From a virus, in the IMG/VR virus record IMGVR_UViG_3300024346_000544, positions 1-22,962 of that record: 22,962 bases of DNA; one strand, written 5' to 3'. Below the pieces are notes generated by a model. That model searched no databases and was not told where the DNA came from. It saw only the letters and a list, made by a program, of their open reading frames with translations. Position 1 is the stretch's first letter, and each line of letters starts with the position of its first letter. Both the position numbers and the translations under genes were made by a program. Positions 7,065-14,710 of the stretch are shown piece by piece.

Positions 7065-7507
7065 TGGTTTGGTAATCCAACTGCTATAATGTTGATACCC
7101 ATCGTGGTTTCTCCTCCAAGATTAAACTTTACTGTTCCTTCAACTTTGGATGGTGTTATGCTATTAATAGTTACTGTAACATCTTTGCCAGCATCGCTAT
7201 TTCCTTTGTTGTATGCTGTTGCAGTAACAATTGGCTCAAATGCAAACTCTTGTGGGAAACTATAACTCCAAGGCAATGAACTTCCTGCTGTCTGCAAAGA
7301 TGTTGTAGACACCTGCTCAAAACCTCCAATTATAAGAGACTCTGATGCCTTTACGGTTTGTGGGCCATTTTTATTTGTTGTGACCTTAAGGTATCCTTTT
7401 TTGGATACATCAACCTGGCTATACAACTCATTAATAGACTGAACAATTTTATATATATATGTTGTATCTAGTGGCTGGCCACGCTCAGGGATAGGAATAA
7501 TAGGCAT
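7061..7507 (-). CDS. probable minor tail or adhesin protein, 148 residues
   Basis: Begins MPIIPIPERGQPLDTTYIYKI, with a helix at residues 14 to 32 (DTTYIYKIVQSINELYSQV) that may trimerise. The C-terminal part (about 75 to 148) is beta-rich: SYSFPQEFAFEPIVTATAYN, then KDVTVTINSITPSKVEGTVKF, ending GINIIAVGLPNQ. This layout is like the H-type-lectin and receptor-binding tips of tail fibre proteins ('F...F...P.V...'). No Shine-Dalgarno sequence precedes the ATG, but an extended -10 element lies six bases upstream, so it may be translated from a leaderless message. Position at the end of the tail block supports a virion role; the exact function is unknown. Confidence 0.65.
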   Translation of the reverse strand: MPIIPIPERGQPLDTTYIYKIVQSINELYSQVDVSKKGYLKVTTNKNGPQTVKASESLIIGGFEQVSTTSLQTAGSSLPWSYSFPQEFAFEPIVTATAYNKGNSDAGKDVTVTINSITPSKVEGTVKFNLGGETTMGINIIAVGLPNQ

Positions 7508-7513
7508 ACTACA

Positions 7514-7522
7514 ATTATACCA
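7514..7522 (-). promoter_or_regulatory. extended -10 promoter element placed for a leaderless transcript
   Basis: Minus strand reads TGGTATAAT (TGnTATAAT) at 7522 to 7514, then exactly six bases, then the ATG at 7507. Initiation at the usual distance would start the RNA on the A of ATG. The gene has no Shine-Dalgarno sequence. A -35 at 17 bases (TGTTTC) is weak, as is common for extended -10 promoters. The element overlaps the stop codon of the upstream tail gene. Confidence 0.45.
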
Positions 7523-7943
7523 GACTAACTATTCCAGAAACATATACCTTCAGGGCATCTGTTAATTTTGGGTTTAATGAAGAGGCTTGGACTACAACGC
7601 TAACAGATTGTGTACCGTTTTTTAAAAAAGAATAATTTTGTGATGATGTTGAGCCTACATAGACTGGTGTTGCTCCATCAAACCCTGCAAAAATGTCGTA
7701 CACCATCTGAGTTGAGGCCTGACCAATTGACCAGTTTACAATAACAGTATTACCAATAAAGTTTACATCTCCTGGGCCAGGGAACAAAATTTCTGATCCA
7801 GTAATGAATATCTTAGAGTATGCAGACTTTCTATTTTTATCTTCTGATATAAGTCTAAATCTGACTACTCTTGAGTTTGAAGATGTTACCTTCCCAAGTA
7901 AATCCTTTTTAATAACAATATTCTTAATTCCTTTATCGACCAT
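7515..7943 (-). CDS. small beta-sandwich (FN3-like) tail protein, 142 residues
   Basis: The first 30 residues are basic (IKNIVIKKDLLGKV) and would attach it to the tail. Residues 25 to 142 alternate strands and loops as in an immunoglobulin or fibronectin type III fold: VVRFRLISEDKNRKSAYSK, then NTVIVNWSIGQ with the characteristic core tryptophan, VYDIFAGFDG, and TQSVSVVVQASS. Such domains are common ornaments of siphovirus tail tips, where they bind surfaces weakly. The ATG is two bases after the stop of the upstream gene and has no strong ribosome binding site, implying coupling. FN3-like fold by eye; function unknown. Confidence 0.65.
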   Translation of the reverse strand: MVDKGIKNIVIKKDLLGKVTSSNSRVVRFRLISEDKNRKSAYSKIFITGSEILFPGPGDVNFIGNTVIVNWSIGQASTQMVYDIFAGFDGATPVYVGSTSSQNYSFLKNGTQSVSVVVQASSLNPKLTDALKVYVSGIVSLV

Positions 7944-7945
7944 TG

Positions 7946-9097
7946 CTACACATCCAAAGCAAATCTAAACTCAATATAGTTAGTTGTGTTTGCTGACTTT
8001 ATGATTGGCTTTGATCCTACACTTTTGATTACTGAGTACCCAGTAAGTCCGTACAGAGAGTTTGTTGACGTAATATTTTCCAATCTCAAACCATCTAAGC
8101 ACACATAAAATAAATCAGATGGTGAGCCAGCCTCAGTTACGCAGGAATAAATTTTTGCAACATTAACCTCTCGCCAGTCAAAGTTGTCTGTTTTATTTAA
8201 ATCCTTAAGTGCTTTAGTGGCAACTATATATCTATTTGTTGCAAGGTCTCTTTTGTCTACTGCAGTTCCTGCAACGTATCCCTGGTGATCTATATCTACT
8301 TCAAACCTTGCATACTCTTGAACAGAATTAGCGCCTGTATAAGAAAACTCTAATAAAATTTTAACATTATCAGGAACTGTATTTGAATTTGCAACTTTAT
8401 TTACAACAGAAAATGCTAGTCTCAACTCATCTAGTGGGCTGTTCTTTGTAAAATCTACAGTTGTTTCATTAAGACGAATAAACTTAGAGCCACTGCCTAC
8501 TTGGATCTTTCCTGAAGAATTAAGCGTAAGTGTAGAATCGTTTCCAACTATAGCAATTATGTTATTTAAAAATCTACATCTTTCATTTCTTGATACTCTG
8601 TCAGACTGAGTAAAGAGTCTGTTATCTGCATTTGTTTGAAAAACATTTAAAGTTTGGTTTATAACTCCATTACCAGACTCGCCATCTAGTGGCTCATATA
8701 CAGGAAGGATTTCAATTGCTGCAGATCCAAACGGCTGATATAGCCAGTTATCAGTTTCTGCAAAAGAATATATAGTTTTGCTATCAAAAGAGCCAGCAAC
8801 TGGATTTGATGCTGCAGAGAAGACTCCTACCTCTGTAATCTCGTATCTTTCTTCTGTTGGCAGTTCTGCTGTTAGCACTACCTTATCTATACCGTCTTCA
8901 TTTACAAAGCCTCTAGAAATGATTGGGACACGAAACATTTCAAAATCTAATGACTTTTTTGATGAATAGTCGTTAAAAAATCCCCCATCAGAAGCCACTG
9001 GAGTAGGCCCACAGCCCACAGCAATGTGTGAGGCATATGATTGGGTCTGCCCTACAAGATACTTGGCTAAAAGATTTTTACCTATATTAGTTATCAT
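7946..9097 (-). CDS. minor tail protein with lectin-like C-terminus, 383 residues
   Basis: The N-terminal third resembles phage tail-tip or fibre attachment domains: ITNIGKNLLAKYLVGQ, then SHIAVGCGPTPVASDGG (about 23 to 40), and KVVLTAELPTEERYEITEVG (about 73 to 92), a pattern found in tail-collar and fibre N-termini. Residues about 190 to 383 form a beta-rich domain (LDELRLAFSVVN, VKILLEFSYTG, YARFEVDIDHQG, LFYVCLDGLRLENI, NYIEFRFALDV) that looks like a concanavalin-type or carbohydrate-binding jelly roll. It would bind a sugar receptor. GGGAG lies before the ATG, which shares a base with the stop of the upstream gene (TAATG). A receptor-binding protein is the best guess, moderately supported. 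Confidence 0.65.
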   Translation of the reverse strand: MITNIGKNLLAKYLVGQTQSYASHIAVGCGPTPVASDGGFFNDYSSKKSLDFEMFRVPIISRGFVNEDGIDKVVLTAELPTEERYEITEVGVFSAASNPVAGSFDSKTIYSFAETDNWLYQPFGSAAIEILPVYEPLDGESGNGVINQTLNVFQTNADNRLFTQSDRVSRNERCRFLNNIIAIVGNDSTLTLNSSGKIQVGSGSKFIRLNETTVDFTKNSPLDELRLAFSVVNKVANSNTVPDNVKILLEFSYTGANSVQEYARFEVDIDHQGYVAGTAVDKRDLATNRYIVATKALKDLNKTDNFDWREVNVAKIYSCVTEAGSPSDLFYVCLDGLRLENITSTNSLYGLTGYSVIKSVGSKPIIKSANTTNYIEFRFALDV

Positions 9098-9678
9098 TAA
9101 TTACTCCCATCATATATTGTATCACTAAAAATATCCCCACTTGTTAAAACCTGTACCTCTACCTGTTCATTTTCTTTAACATTAATTAAATTAATAACCA
9201 AGTCACCAGAGATTGGGTCTATGTATACAGCCTTGCAATTTGGGACTTTTGTCCATTTTGTCTTGTCTTGTTCGTTTGGGTTACTAACTGGTGGATATAT
9301 ATCGTATCCAGTTCCGCAGGTTGGCAAGTGATCAAAAATTGATAGAGACAAAGATTTAAAATATGAATCAGATGACTGCAGTCTTAGGACGTTGTTTGGA
9401 TTATACTGTAAATATAAGTCTGTTAGATTTTTAATTGGAGAGTATATTACCTTTTGACCATTTACTAAATCATGCCTTGATATGGTAGCAAGTTCATACC
9501 CACCAATATCTTCAAAAATAAGATCTGTCATTGTCTCGATAGACATTGCCTCTTCATCAAAAATTATTAGATCTGGAGTTGCAATTTTTACAGAGTCGTC
9601 AGCCTTTGCTACCATTGCTTTTGGTAGTGGTGCTGTAGCCTCTGGAGTTCCGCCTCCGCCTTCTATTTCATAATTCAC
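9097..9678 (-). CDS. tail-associated protein of unknown function, 193 residues
   Basis: Starts at GTG 9678, whose G is the last base of the TAG of the large tail protein (TAGTGA). The N-terminus is a flexible Gly/Ala/Pro stretch (EGGGGTPEATAPLPKAM), then a short acidic helix (EEAMSIETMTDLIFEDIGGYE, about 42 to 62). The remainder is beta-rich with two cysteines (C121 and C148 region: THLPTCGTGYDIYPPV... and VPNCKAVYIDP). No catalytic motif is visible. Residence between two receptor-type minor tail proteins and overlap on both sides indicates a structural tail component made in fixed ratio with them. I do not recognise the family. Confidence 0.65.
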   Translation of the reverse strand: MNYEIEGGGGTPEATAPLPKAMVAKADDSVKIATPDLIIFDEEAMSIETMTDLIFEDIGGYELATISRHDLVNGQKVIYSPIKNLTDLYLQYNPNNVLRLQSSDSYFKSLSLSIFDHLPTCGTGYDIYPPVSNPNEQDKTKWTKVPNCKAVYIDPISGDLVINLINVKENEQVEVQVLTSGDIFSDTIYDGSN

Positions 9679-12600
9679 TACAATACCTCGCTTAAAAATA
9701 ATGTCATATCTGGGCCATCTGGTCCTCTAGAAAAATCAATATTGTATACAACAAACCTGCTTGATGGATCTGATGCCATACTTACTCCGTTTTCTTTATA
9801 GTCTAAAGTAACGATGTCGCCAAGTTGAATTGTAGGTATTGAAAATATCTTAACTCCTATAGATTTTCTTGGCTTTGTTGTTTTTTCAACCATCCATTTC
9901 ATTAGGCTTGCTGCTTCGTCCTGTGATTGAATATATGGTGTATCTATAGCAAAATCTTTTTTGCCATATGTCATTCTGCTTAATTTGATATCTTGATAGT
10001 CTTGTTTAAACTTGTATGGGTTTGATATAAGTTTGTCTGCCACAAATTGTGGGTTTGACAAAGAACTGTTTTTGTTAAAGTATTCGTCAACTGTTAATGT
10101 GTTAGCGGATTGCTGTGTAAAGGTAATACCTTGTATTCTCAGGTAGTTGCCAGTTGTTTCGTCTAGGCTAAGTGCTGAATCTGTTGCATTAAATATTAAA
10201 AACTCAGCGCCATAGGATCCTGCTCTAAAACCAGAAACAACGTAACCTTTTATTTTATTAAAGGTGGGAGAAATTTTTGCAGTCAACGCTGGATATGCTT
10301 TATCATATTTAAAATTAAAAACTGCTGCCTCTCTCATAATGCTTCCAAATTCTTCAAAATACATACTATACCTTGGTGATTCTGCAGCACTTATTCCAGA
10401 CAAATATGTATTCTGAACTAATCCGCTCATGGCATACTTTCTAAATGACTCATTTGCATTTATTTCAGAGTCTCCAAAAACTGAGTTGACTGGAACATCC
10501 AAAGAGAATACTGTGTTTTGAGAATAGTTGTTAGATAGGGCATAAACATTTTCAAACATTGCTCGTGAAGAACCTCTTGTAAATAGGGCTATGTTTGAGT
10601 ATGCTGGTGTTGGATCTAAATCGTCAACTGTCTTTATCATTTTACCATTTATGTATAGATAAAATCTTCTTGTCTTTCCTATGTCTTCATATTCTACTGC
10701 TAGATCGTATACCGTTGGATTTTCTTCAGCAAACATTCTTGATTGTCCAGTGAATTTTCCATCATCTACAGTGATTTTAGCAAGTCCATCATACAAAGGA
10801 ATTGGGATAGCCTTTCCATTGTCAGACTTGATCTTATAAAAAAATACATTGCTAACACTTTGTCTGTCTTTTTCTGACAAACTTTCTAGACCAAGTGCAG
10901 CAATTTCAAAATAATATCCAACATTTGTTGAAGTGTTTAACAAAACAGATATTCCAGCAGTTCCACCAGACACATTGATATTCTTATCTGGTGTTGATCC
11001 ATTAACAACATACAAGTTAGAGGAGCCATTGGCTGTTTGACCTGAGTCTTTACTACTTTCTATTTTTCCAATTATTCTTACCCTTGTCCCAAAATGCTTA
11101 TACTTGCTATCTGGCAAAGACTTATGAACATATGAAATAAAATTTCTAGGCTTTTCTTTTGTTGTGAAGTTTGGTCCAGTAATTGATAAGGCAGAAGACT
11201 GTAAGGATCCTGGTCTTGGCTGTGTTGAGGTTGTTATTTCTCCGCTCATAACTGTTGACATAAAGTTTTTTATTAATCCAGTTCTAGAAGAGGTTCTAGC
11301 CAATGCATCTGATGAAACGTTCGTGTCTGTTGTTTTGCCAGCAGCAGCAATAGTTGTTGCTGGGATAGGTGTCTTTTTTTCAAACATATATTCTGCAGAC
11401 ATATAGCATCCCTTGACGTTATCGTCAGATTTCCAATAGTCTGATATTCCAGCAGAGTGTGCAACTACTGTTGTTCCAAACTGGCCACGACCATGCTTTT
11501 GTACTTCACCATTTTGTAACTTAATAACACCAGATTGCTCAAAATATTTTGGCTCAGCATAAATTCTTACAAGACCTGTTGGATATATTTTTCCGTTAAA
11601 TGGAAGTTTAGAAAAATAGTTTTGATAATCTTCTGTTGAAGTTATCCAAACATTTCCAAAACCACTAACATTATACTGAACTGCATCATATTTTATTATT
11701 TCACCTTGTGAATAAAAGTATCCATTATATCTTGTAATCCAGTATGCAGCCTCACCAAGACTAAATGTATTATTTATTAGCACATTATTTTTTACAACTG
11801 GGACATCTGCCGAAAGATTAGAGTTGAGAGGAATTGCACTTAGCACATACGCCGACTGAGTGTTTACTTCATTGTTAATTGATTTTGTATTTTCTGTTCC
11901 AGATACTTCCCAAAGAAGTACTGGCTTATATGTATAAATTCTTTCATCGTCCAAAAGGCTGGCCTGTCTAATGGATCCGACAGATCTTTGTATATGTCTT
12001 GTTGTATAGTTAATTACACCGTCGTTATAAACATTGTTTGCTTGCACGGAAACAGATATAACGTTTGCAAGTTTTGAGTTGTTAACGGTCTTATTTTTAA
12101 TTTCACCACTTTCAAACAAATCTTGAGTGCCTTTAAGTTGAAAAGTTGTTTCTCTTTGCTGTACTGTTGGCATTATATAGTCTTTGCTCATCATTACAAA
12201 GTTGTTATATTCATCAAAGAACATTGCTGTCTGAGTTGAAATTGCTAAATCTTGAAGAACTTCAGCAACACTTTTATCTGGACCAACAAAGAAGTATGGG
12301 ATTATGGTTTCTTTTTCATTTGCAACTCTTCTAAAAGTGTAGTTGGAGTAACCAATATGATCTAATAAGAGAGAGACTGCAGAACTAACTGAAACCTCTG
12401 TCATTAATATTTGTGGAGCAGTTATAGACTCAAGGTACCAGTACATATCTCTTAAAGATAATGACACAGTTTTGCCCATAAGATCTTGCTTTGGGAATGA
12501 TTCAGAATATAATGTTTTTATTGGAACCCAGTAGTCCCAACCTTTTACATCAACGATAACTTCGTAAAACTTAAACTGGACATGTCTGTTTATATATTTT

Positions 12601-14069
12601 GCAATTATACTTGTTTTATTGTTTTCATTAAATGCTTGATCATAATCAAATATTCTAATATTTCCATTAGAAGCAATTAACTGTCCGACTGGCAAACCAC
12701 TGAGCCCAAGGTCTGAAGCACTCTTGTTTACTGAGTAGTCTAGTGTTTTGTCTGATACATTCATTACAAGTCTTGGCGACATCTCTATAAGATCAAATGT
12801 TGAGTCTTTTACATTCATAGCATCTACAACAATTCTTATTCCAGAAAGATACTCAAACTCTCTATACTGTATTTTTCCATCCAAGGATCTTGTAAACACA
12901 TTTGGAGATGTTGCATCTACAACAAAGTTTGTTAGCCTATCAACTGTTTCATCCTGCACATACCATCCATATTTTGGTGTCAACTTTGTATAGTCTGTAC
13001 CGTTCCAAATATGAAACACTCCTATATCGTTTTCATTTTTCTTAATCAAGTATGCATACCCAACAACAGATTTTTCAGGAAGCAGCGATTCGCTAGTATA
13101 AACTTCTGCAAAAACAAAGTTTAGCCTCCACTCATCTGGAACTATTAGGCCGTAGGCAATTTCAACATACCCATCACTCTTAATAATTGCTGATCCGTCT
13201 GATCGTGTTGTTGATGGATTAAAAGACATTACATCTTCCCAATTGCCGTCCTTTAAGAATTGAATTTTCCATCTACTAGGAACCTTTTTGTTTAAATCTC
13301 CAAAGAATGGATCTGCCTTTGCGCCTGTTGGTGATGAAAATGGGCCTAAGTTTTCTGTTCCAACATGTGTTTGCATCTTAACTACAACCCTGTTTGCAGG
13401 AACTTTTTCTTTGTAAACAACAAAAGGACAAGCATCTTCTATAGAATTCTGAGAACCTCTTACCTTAGAAGCAATACCATACTCTGAAATGCTTTCAATT
13501 TTGCCTAACTTTTCTTTACCATCTCTATCCACAAATACCTGTGAGGATCCATATCCAAATGTTCCATTGTTATAGGTATACTTGTATGTCACTTCACTTC
13601 TGTATGAAGTCCAGTATTTAAACTTATCATTTTTATCTGGCATATAGTATCTTGGTCTATCTGCCATAAAAAGATTTGGATGATGTAGCGATCCACCATC
13701 AAAAAATACTGCCTTGTTGATTCCAGACCTAGGTCTAAACTGCTCAAAGCATGCTTCTAAAGAATACAAAGTATTTATTTTTTCTTTTTTTGTTAAAAAT
13801 GTTGTTGGTATATTGTCATTGTCAAAGGTTCCATCAACTACAACATCAGCATCTGTAGCGCCTGTATAAAAGTTTCCAGCATCATTAACATCAAAACTTG
13901 TAGGAAGGGATGCATAAATAGATCCAGTGTCTGTCGGTCTATACCTGTAATTTCCAATATGCTTTATATTGGTTGGTATATTCATATTCCATTCTGCTGT
14001 TATTATTGACTTATTGCGTACCGTCGGAGAAGTCTCTAAAAATGTTTGCAGGTCTTTGTCTTCAAACAT
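9678..14069 (-). CDS. large tail hub / minor tail protein with embedded lectin-like domain, 1463 residues
   Basis: Probably the tail-tip hub, which caps the tube and carries host-binding domains. The N-terminal 350 residues are beta-rich with many Tyr and Asn. Around residues 590 to 630, FVGPDKSVAEVLQDLAIS and MFFDEYNNFVMMS match the pattern of hub proteins of the gp27/late-control-D type. Residues about 980 to 1180 look like a concanavalin/LamG-type lectin, ending with the strands RRFYLYINGKMIKTVDD and NIALFTRGSSRAMFENVYAL. The C-terminus returns to hub style: IPTIQLGDIVTLDYKENG, then RFVVYNIDFSRGPDGPDMTL. So the lectin appears inserted inside the hub. ATG overlaps the preceding stop (TAATG) with AGAGG just upstream. 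Second gene after the tape measure, the usual hub position. Confidence 0.75.
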   Translation of the reverse strand: MFEDKDLQTFLETSPTVRNKSIITAEWNMNIPTNIKHIGNYRYRPTDTGSIYASLPTSFDVNDAGNFYTGATDADVVVDGTFDNDNIPTTFLTKKEKINTLYSLEACFEQFRPRSGINKAVFFDGGSLHHPNLFMADRPRYYMPDKNDKFKYWTSYRSEVTYKYTYNNGTFGYGSSQVFVDRDGKEKLGKIESISEYGIASKVRGSQNSIEDACPFVVYKEKVPANRVVVKMQTHVGTENLGPFSSPTGAKADPFFGDLNKKVPSRWKIQFLKDGNWEDVMSFNPSTTRSDGSAIIKSDGYVEIAYGLIVPDEWRLNFVFAEVYTSESLLPEKSVVGYAYLIKKNENDIGVFHIWNGTDYTKLTPKYGWYVQDETVDRLTNFVVDATSPNVFTRSLDGKIQYREFEYLSGIRIVVDAMNVKDSTFDLIEMSPRLVMNVSDKTLDYSVNKSASDLGLSGLPVGQLIASNGNIRIFDYDQAFNENNKTSIIAKYINRHVQFKFYEVIVDVKGWDYWVPIKTLYSESFPKQDLMGKTVSLSLRDMYWYLESITAPQILMTEVSVSSAVSLLLDHIGYSNYTFRRVANEKETIIPYFFVGPDKSVAEVLQDLAISTQTAMFFDEYNNFVMMSKDYIMPTVQQRETTFQLKGTQDLFESGEIKNKTVNNSKLANVISVSVQANNVYNDGVINYTTRHIQRSVGSIRQASLLDDERIYTYKPVLLWEVSGTENTKSINNEVNTQSAYVLSAIPLNSNLSADVPVVKNNVLINNTFSLGEAAYWITRYNGYFYSQGEIIKYDAVQYNVSGFGNVWITSTEDYQNYFSKLPFNGKIYPTGLVRIYAEPKYFEQSGVIKLQNGEVQKHGRGQFGTTVVAHSAGISDYWKSDDNVKGCYMSAEYMFEKKTPIPATTIAAAGKTTDTNVSSDALARTSSRTGLIKNFMSTVMSGEITTSTQPRPGSLQSSALSITGPNFTTKEKPRNFISYVHKSLPDSKYKHFGTRVRIIGKIESSKDSGQTANGSSNLYVVNGSTPDKNINVSGGTAGISVLLNTSTNVGYYFEIAALGLESLSEKDRQSVSNVFFYKIKSDNGKAIPIPLYDGLAKITVDDGKFTGQSRMFAEENPTVYDLAVEYEDIGKTRRFYLYINGKMIKTVDDLDPTPAYSNIALFTRGSSRAMFENVYALSNNYSQNTVFSLDVPVNSVFGDSEINANESFRKYAMSGLVQNTYLSGISAAESPRYSMYFEEFGSIMREAAVFNFKYDKAYPALTAKISPTFNKIKGYVVSGFRAGSYGAEFLIFNATDSALSLDETTGNYLRIQGITFTQQSANTLTVDEYFNKNSSLSNPQFVADKLISNPYKFKQDYQDIKLSRMTYGKKDFAIDTPYIQSQDEAASLMKWMVEKTTKPRKSIGVKIFSIPTIQLGDIVTLDYKENGVSMASDPSSRFVVYNIDFSRGPDGPDMTLFLSEVL

Positions 14070-14710
14070 TATACCTCTTCCAAACTTATTGAGACATTCC
14101 AGTAGTCAAAATTACTTCCTCGTTTTTCAACAGAGTATGAGAAATCACTAATGAACATTTCAATGAGTTGGTTATACTGTCCCAAATGATCGTACGGCTC
14201 TGGGGTGCCCTTAAAGATACCTTTTCTGTCATATGCAAGATAGACCCAGAAAGAGCCTTTGTGAGAGTCGTACCATTCCAACATATCTGCTCCACCTGCT
14301 CCACCATCAGTTGTATAAGACTTATATGGAGAGCGTCCAGTAATAGTATCAAATGTAGGGACATTTGCGTGAGATCTAGATGGAATTAAATTCCAACTTG
14401 TACTTAGTTTTAACTTATCTGCAATATGATATGATCTCATTCGACCATTAATCATTCTTTCACGCTTTTCAATTCTTTCTTCTGAAAAGTCTAATGGCTG
14501 TCTATTATCATCAGTAATCAATAAAAACTGATCTCTTAGTGATTCATCCTCAACATCTTCTGGATCTACGCCTATCTCATAGCCATTTGGTACATACAAA
14601 CCATTCTTAAGTGTGCCAGAGTTTTCAGACCAAAGCATACCACTAGGCCTGTTATATTTTTTACGACCCTGGATATAGGTTACCCTAGGATCTATCTCTT
14701 CATCGGCCAT
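14069..14710 (-). CDS. distal-tail-type minor tail protein, 213 residues
   Basis: First gene downstream of the tape measure, overlapping its end by 11 bases; the usual place for the distal tail protein that joins tube to tip. The N-terminus is acidic (MADEEIDPRVTYIQGRKKYN). The middle contains RMRSYHIADKLKLSTSWNLIPS and a Gly-rich loop (TTDGGAGGADMLEWYDSHKG). The last 60 residues (SFWVYLAYDRKG, YNQLIEMFISDFSYSV, FDYWNVSISLEEV) show a pattern common to baseplate and distal tail proteins, where a final strand 'W.VS.SLEE' closes a beta barrel. GAGGGG about nine bases before ATG serves as ribosome binding site. Structural role well supported by context; precise identity less so. Confidence 0.65.
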   Translation of the reverse strand: MADEEIDPRVTYIQGRKKYNRPSGMLWSENSGTLKNGLYVPNGYEIGVDPEDVEDESLRDQFLLITDDNRQPLDFSEERIEKRERMINGRMRSYHIADKLKLSTSWNLIPSRSHANVPTFDTITGRSPYKSYTTDGGAGGADMLEWYDSHKGSFWVYLAYDRKGIFKGTPEPYDHLGQYNQLIEMFISDFSYSVEKRGSNFDYWNVSISLEEV

